Below are positions 46,770-56,740 of a stretch of 64,000 nucleotides of DNA, piece by piece. The translations under genes were made by a program, and so were the position numbers. How positions within the stretch are numbered: position 1 is the first letter of the stretch; each line of letters begins with the position of its first letter. Under the pieces are notes generated by a model. It had not been told where the DNA came from, ran no database searches, and saw only the letters and a program-made list of their open reading frames with translations. The DNA comes from Vibrio galatheae. GTDB lineage: Bacteria; Pseudomonadota; Gammaproteobacteria; Enterobacterales; Vibrionaceae. The stretch lies in NCBI RefSeq assembly GCF_000967545.1, contig NZ_JXXV01000016.1, positions 372,001 through 436,000 of the forward strand, read 5' to 3'.

Positions 46770-47666
46770 ATGAGTTTAACGCAAGGTGCCAAGTTTAGAC
46801 TGGCTGTCGAGCAACACGATCCATTACAAATCGTAGGAACCATCAATCCATACTGCGCCATGATGGCGAAAAATCTCGGCCATCAAGCGATTTACTTGTC
46901 GGGTGGTGGGATTGCCAATGCGTCCTATGGTTTGCCAGATTTAGGTATCACGACCTTGAACGATGTGCTGGTGGATGTGGAACGAATTACCAATGCGTGT
47001 GACTTGCCGCTTTTGGTCGATATTGATACTGGCTTTGGCGGCGCCTTCAATATCGCACGTACCATAAAAGCGATGGAGAAAGCAGGTGCAGGAGCTGTGC
47101 ACATGGAAGACCAAGTCGCGCAAAAACGTTGCGGACACAGACCGAATAAAGCGATTGTGAGCCAACAAGAGATGGTTGATCGCGTTAAAGCGGCGGTCGA
47201 TGCTCGCAACCACGACAGTTTTGTTGTTATGGCGCGTACCGATGCATTGGCGGTGGAAGGTATTGATAGCGCGATTGAACGAGCGATTGCCTGCGTTGAA
47301 GCGGGGGCGGATATGATCTTCCCTGAAGCCATGAACAAGCTCGAGCAATATGTTCAGTTCTCTGAGGCGCTTGAAAGTGCAACGGGCAAACATGTGCCTA
47401 TTTTGGCTAACATTACTGAGTTTGGTCAAACGCCACTCTATGGCTGTGATGAATTAGCTAAGTCTAAAGTCGATATGGTGCTTTACCCGCTTAGTGCTTT
47501 CCGCGCAATGAACCGAGCGGCGGAAACGGTATACAAACATCTGCTTGAGGTGGGTAATCAAGAAGCGTTGACCGAGTCTATGCAAACCCGTAACGAGCTC
47601 TACGCGCATCTTAAATACCATGATTATGAAGACAAGCTGGATCAGCTTTTCACTGAAGGACAATAG
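46770..47666 (+). CDS. prpB: 2-methylisocitrate lyase PrpB
   Basis: 298 residues, full length for PrpB. It splits 2-methylisocitrate into pyruvate and succinate, the last step of the 2-methylcitrate cycle. Visible: [19 protein letters not shown]-type substrate start, [17 protein letters not shown], the metal/active-site region [17 protein letters not shown] (the KRCGH loop holds the catalytic Cys) and [11 protein letters not shown]. Second gene of the operon, with RBS GAGGAAAG. Confidence 0.96.
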   Translation: MSLTQGAKFRLAVEQHDPLQIVGTINPYCAMMAKNLGHQAIYLSGGGIANASYGLPDLGITTLNDVLVDVERITNACDLPLLVDIDTGFGGAFNIARTIKAMEKAGAGAVHMEDQVAQKRCGHRPNKAIVSQQEMVDRVKAAVDARNHDSFVVMARTDALAVEGIDSAIERAIACVEAGADMIFPEAMNKLEQYVQFSEALESATGKHVPILANITEFGQTPLYGCDELAKSKVDMVLYPLSAFRAMNRAAETVYKHLLEVGNQEALTESMQTRNELYAHLKYHDYEDKLDQLFTEGQ

Positions 47667-47774
47667 CACGGCGTAAGCCCAAGAAACCCATTTAAGTTCA
47701 ATCCAATAATGTGAAACGGTTTGATATTACATGCTCCGCTAAGAGAGCGCTATCAAACAGAAAAGGAGTTCAAA

Positions 47775-48917
47775 ATGCCTTTATCAGCGAAAAAGAGTGA
47801 AGAGTTAGGTGGCGCTGGCCTTAGAGGTCAAAGTGCCGGTAGCACAGCTTTGTGTACGGTCGGAAAAACAGGGACAGGGCTGACTTATCGTGGTTACGAT
47901 ATTACCGATTTAGCCAATAATGCTCAGTTTGAAGAAGTTGCCCACCTATTGTTACGCGGCCATTTGCCAAACCAAAAAGATCTGGACGATTATAAGACAC
48001 GTTTGGTAGGGATGCGGGGTCTACCTGACGAGCTTAAGCAAGCGTTAGAATTGATTCCTGCTGGCGCGCACCCAATGGATGTGATGCGAACAGGTTGCTC
48101 GATGCTCGGCAATTTGGAACAAGAGATGAGTTTTGCCGAGCAGTTAGATGCAACTGAGCGAATGCTGGCATTGTTCCCAGCGATCATTTGTTATTGGTAT
48201 CGTTTTAGTCATGATGGCGTACGTATCGATACGCAAGACCAGTCACAAACTTGTATCGGCGGTTACTTCCTAAAAATGCTCACCGATAAAGAGCCGACCG
48301 AGATACACAAGCAGGTGATGCATTGTTCGTTGATTCTGTATGCGGAGCATGAGTTTAATGCCTCTACATTTGCGGCGCGAGTATGTGCTTCAACACTTTC
48401 TGACCTTCACTCATGTATTACAGCGGCAATCGGTACATTGCGCGGTCCGTTACATGGTGGTGCCAACGAAGCCGCAATGGAGATGATCCAAGACTGGCAA
48501 ACCCCCGACGAAGCCGAAGAGAACATCATGCAGATGCTGGCGAACAAAGACAAAATCATGGGCTTTGGTCATGCTATCTATCGCGAGAGCGATCCAAGGA
48601 ATGCATTGATAAAACGTTGGTCTAAAGAGTTGTCAAAAGCCGTCGGTGACACCCACCTTTACGCGGTATCAGAGCGAGTTGAGGCGGTGATGAAGCGTGA
48701 GAAGGGACTGTTCTGTAACGCGGATTTCTTTCACGCCTCTGCGTATCATTTTATGGATATTCCGACCAAGTTGTTCACACCTATCTTTGTTATGAGCCGA
48801 TTGACAGGCTGGGCGGCACACGTGTTTGAACAACGTGCTAACAATCGAATTATCCGTCCAAGTGCCGACTACACTGGGCCAGATCATCAAGACTGGGTGC
48901 CTATCGAAAAACGATAG
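47775..48917 (+). CDS. prpC: 2-methylcitrate synthase PrpC
   Basis: 380 residues from ATG 47775, which has AAAAGGAG eight bases upstream (an open frame reaches back to 47721 without a site). A citrate-synthase fold enzyme condensing propionyl-CoA with oxaloacetate. Features: GLRGQSAGSTALCTVGK, the catalytic His/Asp boxes in LRGPLHGGANEAAM and IMGFGHAIYRESDPRNALI, and LFCNADFFHASAYHFM. Third gene of the operon. Confidence 0.96.
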   Translation: MPLSAKKSEELGGAGLRGQSAGSTALCTVGKTGTGLTYRGYDITDLANNAQFEEVAHLLLRGHLPNQKDLDDYKTRLVGMRGLPDELKQALELIPAGAHPMDVMRTGCSMLGNLEQEMSFAEQLDATERMLALFPAIICYWYRFSHDGVRIDTQDQSQTCIGGYFLKMLTDKEPTEIHKQVMHCSLILYAEHEFNASTFAARVCASTLSDLHSCITAAIGTLRGPLHGGANEAAMEMIQDWQTPDEAEENIMQMLANKDKIMGFGHAIYRESDPRNALIKRWSKELSKAVGDTHLYAVSERVEAVMKREKGLFCNADFFHASAYHFMDIPTKLFTPIFVMSRLTGWAAHVFEQRANNRIIRPSADYTGPDHQDWVPIEKR

Positions 48918-48927
48918 TCCTCTCTTG

Positions 48928-48952
48928 TTGCTCCCTGCGCATAAGGGAGCAA
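48928..48952 (+). terminator. Intercistronic hairpin between prpC and acnD
   Basis: TTGCTCCCT (48928-48936) / AGGGAGCAA (48944-48952), 9-bp perfect stem with a 7-base loop, 10 bases after prpC. There is no following T-run, so it is more likely a processing/stability or partial attenuation element than a full terminator. Confidence 0.55.
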
Positions 48953-48976
48953 AACTCTAGCTAATTGGAAGTAGAT

Positions 48977-51568
48977 ATGAGCATGAATACCCAATTCCGA
49001 AAATCGCTTCCGGGAACCCATCTAGATTTCTTTGATGCCCGTGAAGCCGTAAACGCCCTTTCTCCGGGGGCTTACGAAAAGCTCCCGTATACCTCGCGTG
49101 TGCTGGCTGAGCAGTTAGTCCGTCGCTGCGATCCAAGCACTCTCAATCAAAGTCTTGAGCAACTTATAGAACGAAAACGTGACTTAGACTTTCCTTGGTA
49201 TCCTGCTCGTGTCGTATGTCATGACATTCTTGGTCAGACCGCATTGGTCGATCTGGCTGGGTTGAGAGACGCTATCGCTCAGCAAGGTGGTGATCCGGCT
49301 AAAGTGAACCCCGTAGTTGAAACTCAATTAATTGTGGACCACTCATTGGCGGTTGAACATGCCGGTTTTGACCCAGAAGCATTTGAAAAAAACCGCGCGA
49401 TTGAAGAGCGTCGCAATGAAGACCGTTTCCACTTCATTGAGTGGTGTAAGACCGCGTTTGAAAATGTCAGCGTGATCCCTGCTGGCAACGGTATTATGCA
49501 CCAAATCAACCTTGAGAAGATGTCACCAGTCGTTCAAGCAAAACAAGGAGTCGCGTATCCCGATACCTGTGTTGGTACTGACAGTCATACTCCCCATGTT
49601 GATGCGCTTGGTGTTATCGCGATTGGTGTCGGCGGGTTAGAAGCCGAGACCGTCATGCTTGGTCGAGCATCGATGATGCGCTTACCGGATATCGTTGGTG
49701 TCAAACTAAGCGGTAAACGCCAGCCGGGTATTACTGCGACTGATATCGTATTAGCCATCACTGAATTCTTGCGCAGTGAACGAGTTGTCTCATCCTATTT
49801 AGAATTCTTTGGTGAAGGCGCAAAAGATCTTACCATCGGTGACCGCGCCACTATCTCAAATATGACGCCAGAGTATGGCGCAACGGCGGGGATGTTTTAC
49901 ATTGATGAACAGACCATCAACTACTTAAAGCTGACTGGCCGTGATGAACAGCAAGTCGAGTTGGTAGAAACCTACGCCAAGCAAACGGGGCTATGGGCAG
50001 ATTCTCTTGTCACTGCTGAATATGAACGCGTGCTCGAGTTTGATTTATCGTCTGTGACGCGTAATATGGCAGGCCCTTCAAATCCACATCGTCGGTTGCC
50101 TACTTCACAGCTGGCAGAGCGAGGGATTGCTAAACAGAGTGACCTTCAAGAGACTAAAGGGCAGCTGCCAGACGGCGCAGTGATCATTGCAGCGATTACC
50201 TCGTGCACCAATACCAGCAACCCGCGTAATGTGGTTGCCGCAGGTTTGGTCGCGAAAAAGGCTAACGAGCTGGGTCTGGTACGAAAACCTTGGGTCAAGT
50301 CGTCGTTTGCTCCGGGATCGAAAGTAGCCAAACTATATCTTGAAGATGCGGGACTGCTGCCTGAGCTAGAAAAGCTCGGCTTTGGCATTGTCGCTTATGC
50401 GTGTACCACCTGTAATGGTATGAGCGGCGCGCTTGATCCAGAAATTCAGCAAGAAATCATTGAGCGTGACGTTTACACCACGGCGGTGTTGTCTGGCAAC
50501 CGCAATTTTGATGGCCGTATCCACCCTTATGCGAAGCAGGCATTTCTTGCTTCTCCACCTTTGGTGGTGGCTTACGCACTCGCTGGCACGATTCGTTTTG
50601 ACATAGAACGTGATGCGCTGGACCACGATCCGCAAGGTAAGCCAATTTACCTCAACGACTTATGGCCAAGCGACCAAGAGATCGATGAGGTAGTGGGTAA
50701 ACATGTTAAGCCTGAGCAGTTCAATCAGGTTTACATTCAGATGTTTAAACTGGATGAGAGTGAGCGCAACCTTAATCCACTTTATGATTGGCGTGCGAAA
50801 AGTACCTATATCCGCCGTCCACCCTATTGGGAAGGGGCGCTGGCAGGAGAAAGAACCTTATCTGGTATGCGGCCGCTTGCGGTATTGGGTGACAACATCA
50901 CCACTGACCACATCTCACCTTCGAACGCGATCCTTGCCAGCAGCGCAGCTGGGGAATACCTAGCCTCAATGGATGTGCCCGAAGAGGACTTTAACTCATA
51001 CGCTACGCACCGTGGTGATCACTTGACGGCTCAACGCGCCACGTTTGCCAATCCCAAGCTATTTAACGAAATGGTGCAAGAGAACGGTCATGTGGTACAA
51101 GGATCACTGGCACGAATCGAACCAGAAGGAAAAGTGACTCGCATGTGGGAGGCAATTGAAACCTACATGAATCGCAAGCAACCGCTGATCATTGTCGCTG
51201 GTGCGGATTACGGACAGGGCTCGTCACGTGACTGGGCGGCAAAAGGGGTGCGGCTTGCGGGAGTGGAAGCGATTGTTGCCGAGGGTTTTGAACGAATTCA
51301 CCGCACCAACTTAGTGGGGATGGGTGTGTTGCCGTTGCAATTTAAAGCAGGAACCGACCGCAAGACGCTGCAGCTTGATGGTAGTGAGCTCTATGACGTT
51401 ATTGGAGAGATTAAACCCGGTGCGGACTTAGCGTTGGTGGTGACGCGCGTCAATGGTGAAAAGTTTGATGTGCCCGTGACATGTCGTTTAGACACAGCAG
51501 ATGAAGTGAACGTCTACAACGCAGGTGGTGTGTTGCAACGTTTTGCGCAAGATTTCTTATCTCAATAG
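48977..51568 (+). CDS. acnD: Fe/S-dependent 2-methylcitrate dehydratase AcnD
   Basis: 863 residues from ATG 48977 with GGAAG upstream; the open frame begins at a TTG four codons earlier. Aconitase family: cluster-binding cysteines in ITSCTNTSNPRN and YACTTCNGMSG, aconitase swivel-domain phrase GADYGQGSSRDWAAKG. Makes 2-methyl-trans-aconitate from 2-methylcitrate; requires PrpF to continue. The AcnD/PrpF pair replaces PrpD found in enterobacteria. Confidence 0.96.
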   Translation: MSMNTQFRKSLPGTHLDFFDAREAVNALSPGAYEKLPYTSRVLAEQLVRRCDPSTLNQSLEQLIERKRDLDFPWYPARVVCHDILGQTALVDLAGLRDAIAQQGGDPAKVNPVVETQLIVDHSLAVEHAGFDPEAFEKNRAIEERRNEDRFHFIEWCKTAFENVSVIPAGNGIMHQINLEKMSPVVQAKQGVAYPDTCVGTDSHTPHVDALGVIAIGVGGLEAETVMLGRASMMRLPDIVGVKLSGKRQPGITATDIVLAITEFLRSERVVSSYLEFFGEGAKDLTIGDRATISNMTPEYGATAGMFYIDEQTINYLKLTGRDEQQVELVETYAKQTGLWADSLVTAEYERVLEFDLSSVTRNMAGPSNPHRRLPTSQLAERGIAKQSDLQETKGQLPDGAVIIAAITSCTNTSNPRNVVAAGLVAKKANELGLVRKPWVKSSFAPGSKVAKLYLEDAGLLPELEKLGFGIVAYACTTCNGMSGALDPEIQQEIIERDVYTTAVLSGNRNFDGRIHPYAKQAFLASPPLVVAYALAGTIRFDIERDALDHDPQGKPIYLNDLWPSDQEIDEVVGKHVKPEQFNQVYIQMFKLDESERNLNPLYDWRAKSTYIRRPPYWEGALAGERTLSGMRPLAVLGDNITTDHISPSNAILASSAAGEYLASMDVPEEDFNSYATHRGDHLTAQRATFANPKLFNEMVQENGHVVQGSLARIEPEGKVTRMWEAIETYMNRKQPLIIVAGADYGQGSSRDWAAKGVRLAGVEAIVAEGFERIHRTNLVGMGVLPLQFKAGTDRKTLQLDGSELYDVIGEIKPGADLALVVTRVNGEKFDVPVTCRLDTADEVNVYNAGGVLQRFAQDFLSQ

Positions 51569-51577
51569 GTGGCGATG

Positions 51578-52753
51578 ATGATAAATCAAATTAAAGTCCC
51601 TGCTACCTATATGCGAGGCGGTACCAGTAAAGGAGTGTTTTTCAGTTTACAAGACCTACCTTTAACAGCTCAGGAGCCGGGTGAGGCAAGAGACAAACTG
51701 TTATTGCGCGTGATAGGCAGCCCAGATCCTTACGAGAAGCAAATTGATGGGATGGGCGGGGCGACTTCCAGTACCAGTAAAACGGTGATCGTGTCGAAAA
51801 GCGACAGACCAAATCACGATGTCGACTACCTGTTTGGTCAAGTATCGATAGACAAACCGTTTGTTGATTGGAGTGGTAACTGTGGCAATTTATCCGCAGC
51901 AGTTGGCCCGTTTGCCATTCATGCCGGATTAGTCGATGAAGAGCGTATTCCCAACAACGGCATCGTCGCTGTTCGAGTATGGCAAGTGAACATCAGCAAA
52001 ACCATTGTGGTTCACGTACCGATTGTTGATGGTATGGTTCAAGAGGCAGGCAATTTCGAGCTGGATGGGGTAACTTTTCCTGCCGCAGAAATACAGGTTG
52101 ATTTCATGCACCCCGCCGATGGTGAAGGGAGTATGTTTCCTACTGGTAATGTCATCGATGAACTGGAGGTACCTAACATTGGTGCGTTTGAAGCGACGTT
52201 GATTAATGCTGGGATTCCAACGATTTTTATTGACGCAGAGGCGCTTAGATATAGCGGGACAGAACTGCAAGACGACATTAATAGCGATGCCGACGCGTTG
52301 GAGCGTTTTGAAACCATTCGGGCCTACGGGGCGCTAAAAATGGGGCTGATTGAATCAATTGATCAAGCCGCGACGCGTCAACATACACCGAAAATAGCCT
52401 TTGTTTCTAAACCGAAGAGCTACCTGTCTTCAAGTGGAAAGCCTGTCAACGAAACGGATGTTGATGTATTGGTTCGTGCTTTGTCGATGGGAAAACTCCA
52501 CCATGCAATGATGGGAACGGCCGCAGTCGCCATTGCTTCAGCATCTTGTGTTCCGGGGACGGTAGTGAATCGCGCAGCGGGCGGAGGAAACATGGAGTCT
52601 GTCACGTTTGGTCATCCATCAGGAACTTTAAAGGTTGGGGCGAGCGCCTCACATAACCAACAAGGCTGGGTCGTAGAAAAAGCCGTTATGAGCCGCAGCG
52701 CTCGAATCATCATGGAGGGATTTGTGCGTGTACCCTCTGATATCTTTGCGTAA
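51578..52753 (+). CDS. prpF: 2-methylaconitate isomerase PrpF
   Basis: 391 residues. Starting codons GTG 51569, ATG 51575 and ATG 51578 are all in frame; 51578 is best spaced from AGGTGG (51567-51572). Key phrases ATYMRGGTSKGVFF, DGMGGATSSTSKTVIV and WSGNCGNLSAAVGPFAI are PrpF signatures (the diaminopimelate-epimerase-like fold). It isomerises trans to cis 2-methylaconitate for hydration. Eight bases after acnD. Confidence 0.95.
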   Translation: MINQIKVPATYMRGGTSKGVFFSLQDLPLTAQEPGEARDKLLLRVIGSPDPYEKQIDGMGGATSSTSKTVIVSKSDRPNHDVDYLFGQVSIDKPFVDWSGNCGNLSAAVGPFAIHAGLVDEERIPNNGIVAVRVWQVNISKTIVVHVPIVDGMVQEAGNFELDGVTFPAAEIQVDFMHPADGEGSMFPTGNVIDELEVPNIGAFEATLINAGIPTIFIDAEALRYSGTELQDDINSDADALERFETIRAYGALKMGLIESIDQAATRQHTPKIAFVSKPKSYLSSSGKPVNETDVDVLVRALSMGKLHHAMMGTAAVAIASASCVPGTVVNRAAGGGNMESVTFGHPSGTLKVGASASHNQQGWVVEKAVMSRSARIIMEGFVRVPSDIFA

Positions 52754-52805
52754 TTGGCACTGTTAATTACTGAAAGCCATGTCAAGACATACTGGAGGAC
52801 GCAAT

Positions 52806-54683
52806 ATGTCTGCATATCAAAAAGAGTATCAATGGGCGTTGTCACAGCCAGAATCGTTTTGGGCAGAGCAAAGCAAAAACATCGACTGGTTTAAAGCACC
52901 GCAAACCATACTCGCCAATGACGAGAACGGTATTGAGCGTTGGTTTCCTGATGGGGAGCTTAACACTGCTTGGTTAGCGCTCGATTATCATTGTGAGCAA
53001 GGCCGGGGTGAGAAGGTCGCACTCATTTACGACTCACCCGTTACAGATAGTAAGCAGCAGTTCACCTACTCACAACTTAGGGACCAAGTGGCAAACATTG
53101 CGGGAATGTTGGCGGAGCAGGGCGTAACTAAAGGTGATCGTGTGGTGATTTACATGCCGATGATCCCGGAAGCGGCGATGGCAATGTTGGCTTGTGCAAG
53201 ATTAGGTGCGATACATTCGGTCGTGTTTGGCGGCTTTGCGGCCAATGAACTTGCGGTTCGTTTAGAAGATGCGGAGCCAAAAGTAGCCATGACCGCCTCA
53301 TGCGGTATTGAGATTAATAAGGTGATCCCATACAAGCCGTTAGTTGACCGAGCCATTATGGATAGCCGCTGGAAGCCTGAACGCGTTATCTTATTACAGC
53401 GGCCGCAATGTGAAGCCGAGCTTCAGTCCGAACGAGATCTTGATTGGGCGGAGGCGCTTGAAGGGGTTAAGCCTCATGCATGTGTACCTGTGTTAGCAAC
53501 GGATCCTCTCTATATTCTCTACACATCAGGAACGACAGGTAAACCGAAAGGCGTGGTGCGAGACAACGGCGGTCATGCCGTGGCGATGAAGTATTCTATG
53601 AGCGCGATTTACGATGTTCCGCAAGACGGCGTGTACTGGGCGGCGTCAGATGTTGGCTGGGTGGTCGGCCACTCGTATATCGTTTACGCTCCACTTATTC
53701 ACGGCTGTACTACCGTGCTGTTTGAAGGAAAACCAGTGCGAACTCCAGATCCGGGTGCATTCTGGCGCGTGTGTGAAGAGTATCAAGTTGATGTGCTGTT
53801 TTCCGCACCAACGGCTTTCCGTGCGATCAAAAAAGAGGACCCAGAGGGAGAGCTTATCAAGCAGTTTAATCTGTCGAATCTGAAAACCATTTTTATGGCA
53901 GGTGAACGTCTAGACCCTCCGACACAGGAATGGGTAGAGAGCAAAACGGCTAAGCCAGTTGTGGATCACTGGTGGCAAACTGAGACTGGTTGGGCGATTG
54001 CAGGTAACCCGACGGGGATTGAAGTTATGCCCATCAAAGCGGGGTCAGCGACTAAGCCAATCCCAGGTTATCAAGTTGAAATTCTGGATGAGCTGGGTGA
54101 GCCAGTTGCACCTAATCAGCAGGGTTTTGTTGCGTTGAAACGCCCTCTACCACCAAGCTGCTTACCGACGGTGTGGCGTAATCATGACCGCTTTGAGTCC
54201 GGTTATTTAAGCCAGTTCCCGGGATATTATGTTTCTGGTGATGGTGGGTATCTCGACGAAGAGGGTTACCTATTTATCATGGGACGTATCGATGACGTGA
54301 TTAATGTAGCAGGGCACAGACTATCTACCGGTGAAATGGAAGAAATCGTTGGTGCTCACCCTGCCATTGCTGAATGTGCGGTTGTCGGTGTGCATGATGA
54401 TTTGAAAGGCCAACTCCCACTAGGATTAGTCGTGCTTAAAGATGGGGTGAAAATAGACGATCTCCAGTTAGAAGGTGAACTGGTCGGTAAAGTTCGCGAC
54501 CAAATTGGCGCGGTGGCCTGCTTCAAGCACGCTTTGGTGGTCGAGCGTTTACCTAAAACTCGCTCTGGTAAAATTTTGCGCCGTACTATTCGCCAGATCG
54601 CCGACGGTGAGCAATATACGGTGCCGTCCACCATTGATGATCCAACCAGCTTAGAAGAAATCGAGAAGGCGCTTCACTCATAG
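52806..54683 (+). CDS. prpE: Propionyl-CoA synthetase PrpE
   Basis: 625 residues from ATG 52806, with TGGAGGAC seven bases upstream. AMP-forming acyl-CoA synthetase: YTSGTTGKPKGVVRD (ATP loop), WWQTETGW, VSGDGGYLDEEGYLFIMGRIDDVIN and the catalytic lysine in PKTRSGKILRR, which is commonly acetylated to regulate this family. It activates propionate for PrpC. Last gene of the operon; a strong terminator follows. Confidence 0.96.
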   Translation: MSAYQKEYQWALSQPESFWAEQSKNIDWFKAPQTILANDENGIERWFPDGELNTAWLALDYHCEQGRGEKVALIYDSPVTDSKQQFTYSQLRDQVANIAGMLAEQGVTKGDRVVIYMPMIPEAAMAMLACARLGAIHSVVFGGFAANELAVRLEDAEPKVAMTASCGIEINKVIPYKPLVDRAIMDSRWKPERVILLQRPQCEAELQSERDLDWAEALEGVKPHACVPVLATDPLYILYTSGTTGKPKGVVRDNGGHAVAMKYSMSAIYDVPQDGVYWAASDVGWVVGHSYIVYAPLIHGCTTVLFEGKPVRTPDPGAFWRVCEEYQVDVLFSAPTAFRAIKKEDPEGELIKQFNLSNLKTIFMAGERLDPPTQEWVESKTAKPVVDHWWQTETGWAIAGNPTGIEVMPIKAGSATKPIPGYQVEILDELGEPVAPNQQGFVALKRPLPPSCLPTVWRNHDRFESGYLSQFPGYYVSGDGGYLDEEGYLFIMGRIDDVINVAGHRLSTGEMEEIVGAHPAIAECAVVGVHDDLKGQLPLGLVVLKDGVKIDDLQLEGELVGKVRDQIGAVACFKHALVVERLPKTRSGKILRRTIRQIADGEQYTVPSTIDDPTSLEEIEKALHS

Positions 54684-54716
54684 CTACAGTTCATAGAGCC
54701 GTTGTATTTACGTACT

Positions 54717-54741
54717 AAGCCCCTAACAGTAGGGGCTTTTT
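54717..54741 (+). terminator. Rho-independent terminator of the prp operon
   Basis: AAGCCCCTA / TAGGGGCTT (54717-54725, 54730-54738), loop ACAG, followed by TTTTA. Lies 33 bases beyond the prpE stop. Confidence 0.92.
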
Positions 54742-54800
54742 ATTGAAATAATCGCATTAACCCGCCAAACTGTGCCTTTATTTGTGATGCGATAATATTT

Positions 54801-55277
54801 ATGTCCCATATGATCATTCGAAGTGCTACTGCGCGCGATCTCGAGCAGTTAAACGAACTAATGTTTGCCCTTCATGATGAACATCATCAGCAATGCCCAA
54901 ACTACTTTAAAACCGCAGAGGAGATCGAGCAAGAAAAGAGCATCGCTCGATATTTGGATGATCCTGAGTGTTTGGTTTTTGTGGCCTGTCAGCAAGATAG
55001 CCTGATTGGTTTTGTCACTGGTCATTTTTGTGAACTCATTTCCACTGTGAGCAAGCCAGTACAGATGGGGAGTATTGATGAGCTTTATATTTTTGAAGAT
55101 AGACGGGGTGAAGGCATTGCGTTGAAATTGTGTCAGCAGATAGAAGAGCGATTTATCGAATATGGTGTAAAGGAAGTGTTTGTTGAGGTTTGGGAGTTCA
55201 ATCAGTCTGCATTAGCGTTTTATAAGCAGTTCGGCTTTGAACACCACATCCACTGGCTAAGAAAATCCGTAAAATAA
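54801..55277 (+). CDS. GNAT-family N-acetyltransferase
   Basis: 158 residues. The acetyl-CoA pyrophosphate-binding motif is RRGEGIALKL (about 104-113), followed by the GNAT C-terminal strand EVFVEVWEFNQSALAFYKQFGF. N-terminal IIRSATARDLEQL is a typical GNAT start. Substrate unknown. It lies between the prp terminator and the Nudix-PAP2 gene (21-base gap to the latter), so it may be co-transcribed with that gene. Confidence 0.88.
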   Translation: MSHMIIRSATARDLEQLNELMFALHDEHHQQCPNYFKTAEEIEQEKSIARYLDDPECLVFVACQQDSLIGFVTGHFCELISTVSKPVQMGSIDELYIFEDRRGEGIALKLCQQIEERFIEYGVKEVFVEVWEFNQSALAFYKQFGFEHHIHWLRKSVK

Positions 55278-55298
55278 TTAACTAGATAGCTATTTTTT

Positions 55299-56720
55299 AT
55301 GAAGCTTATTCCCAAAATCTTCACATTGTTTGTCGCGCTGGCTTGTCTTTTATTCTCAACTTTTAGCGTAGCCAGCGATAATTCGATATCCGCTGCGGCG
55401 TGCGTGATTCGCTCCGGTGACAAGCTAGTACTTATAAAAGAGATTCTGACCGATAAACTATCTCTTCCGGCTGGGGGAGTTGAGCAGGGTGAATCCCCTA
55501 AGTTGGCTGCTCAGCGCGAAGCTTGGGAAGAAACGGGATTGGTGGTTACCGCCAAAAGCGAGCTTGGTCGTTATGAGAAAGCGGTGTTTTATGACTGCGT
55601 ATCTGACTCTGACATCGTAGCGTTTCAGTCTAGCAACGCTATCGGTGGTCATGAGTTGCCCGTTTGGTTTGCGCCTCACTACGGTGTGGAAGTGGCTTCG
55701 GCGATGCTGATCGAACCTTGGAAAGTGGATAAAGATGAGTATCGTTTTCCCGAACAGCTAGATTGGTTAGCGAACTTGTTACCACAGGCGACCGATCAAG
55801 GTGTGGTGTTGGTTAGCGAGTTAACACAAGCCGCGCCAGAGTTTCATCAACGTGAGTTGCGTTGGTTGAGGGCTTTGCAGGATCTGTTTTCGTCATTTCC
55901 TAGTGGTCTTTTTCATTTCGTCGAACGACTGCTGGTGGCAGGAAATGGCTTAGCGGCGCCATCACTTATGGTTGTAATGTTTCCGCTCATCTATTGGCGT
56001 TTTGGTCGCGAGTTTAGTTATACGGTCATCTTTGCTGTGACGGTAACTTCGCTACTCAGTTTGGTTGCGCAGCAAGGGTTTACATTGGCACGGCCTCATG
56101 TTTATTCCCCCGATCTTGCACTGATAACCAGTTACGGTTTTAGCTTACCAAATCTACCTATTGCGATCTGGTCATGCGTTGGCGCTCTTGCATTGAGCCG
56201 AGGCCACCAGTTGTCAGTAAACCGCTACACTATAGTATGGGTTGTGCTTATTAGCTGGCTTGCTCTCGCCCAATTTTATAGCGCCGCTGCATTTCTAGTC
56301 GATAGCTTGAGCGGTGCTTTATTGGGCTCTCTCTGCGCTTGGCATCTCATTCGTTTACAATCAAGTCCTGACATGGACTTTCCGTCACTCATTACGTCGA
56401 AAACGCTTTGGATTATTCTCACGCTCGTTTGCATTGTCTTGACCATAATCTGGCCGACGCCTAGTTTCACATATTGGCTGGTGATCGTTTTGACTCTGTT
56501 GGTCCTTGCGCCCACAAGCAGACGGGAAGGAGCAAGCGCGTCAGGCAAATCGCTCATCGGTATCACCGCTATACTTGTGGCGTTGAATCTCGTACTAGAG
56601 AATCTAACGGGTTACGTTTCCAGCAGCAGTATTGCATCACTCGTTGCTCAAGCTTTGCGTTACCCGTTATTAATGGTGGTATTTACCCTAGCAATCAGAA
56701 AAGTGGCGAAAGCTGTATAA
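55299..56720 (+). CDS. Exported Nudix hydrolase fused to a degenerate PAP2 membrane domain
   Basis: 473 residues. Signal peptide (about 1-25), Nudix domain (about 28-165) and a C-terminal multi-span PAP2-like region (about 195-345), then further spans to the end. The Nudix box is intact (G-x5-E-x7-REAWEETGL), so the hydrolase should act on a nucleoside-diphosphate-linked substrate in the periplasm, which is unusual for Nudix enzymes. In the PAP2 part the catalytic motifs are lost: K-x6-RP reads Q-x6-RP, PSGH reads LPNLP, and the SR-x5-H-x3-D motif lacks Arg and His. The membrane domain may therefore be structural or bind a lipid substrate without cleaving it. Confidence 0.82.
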   Translation: MKLIPKIFTLFVALACLLFSTFSVASDNSISAAACVIRSGDKLVLIKEILTDKLSLPAGGVEQGESPKLAAQREAWEETGLVVTAKSELGRYEKAVFYDCVSDSDIVAFQSSNAIGGHELPVWFAPHYGVEVASAMLIEPWKVDKDEYRFPEQLDWLANLLPQATDQGVVLVSELTQAAPEFHQRELRWLRALQDLFSSFPSGLFHFVERLLVAGNGLAAPSLMVVMFPLIYWRFGREFSYTVIFAVTVTSLLSLVAQQGFTLARPHVYSPDLALITSYGFSLPNLPIAIWSCVGALALSRGHQLSVNRYTIVWVVLISWLALAQFYSAAAFLVDSLSGALLGSLCAWHLIRLQSSPDMDFPSLITSKTLWIILTLVCIVLTIIWPTPSFTYWLVIVLTLLVLAPTSRREGASASGKSLIGITAILVALNLVLENLTGYVSSSSIASLVAQALRYPLLMVVFTLAIRKVAKAV

Positions 56721-56740
56721 TCAGGCAATCGCAACTTGAT

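Noticed and set aside
46925-47338. 137-codon minus-strand frame inside prpB
   Set aside because: Composition follows the complementary strand of prpB; no independent support.
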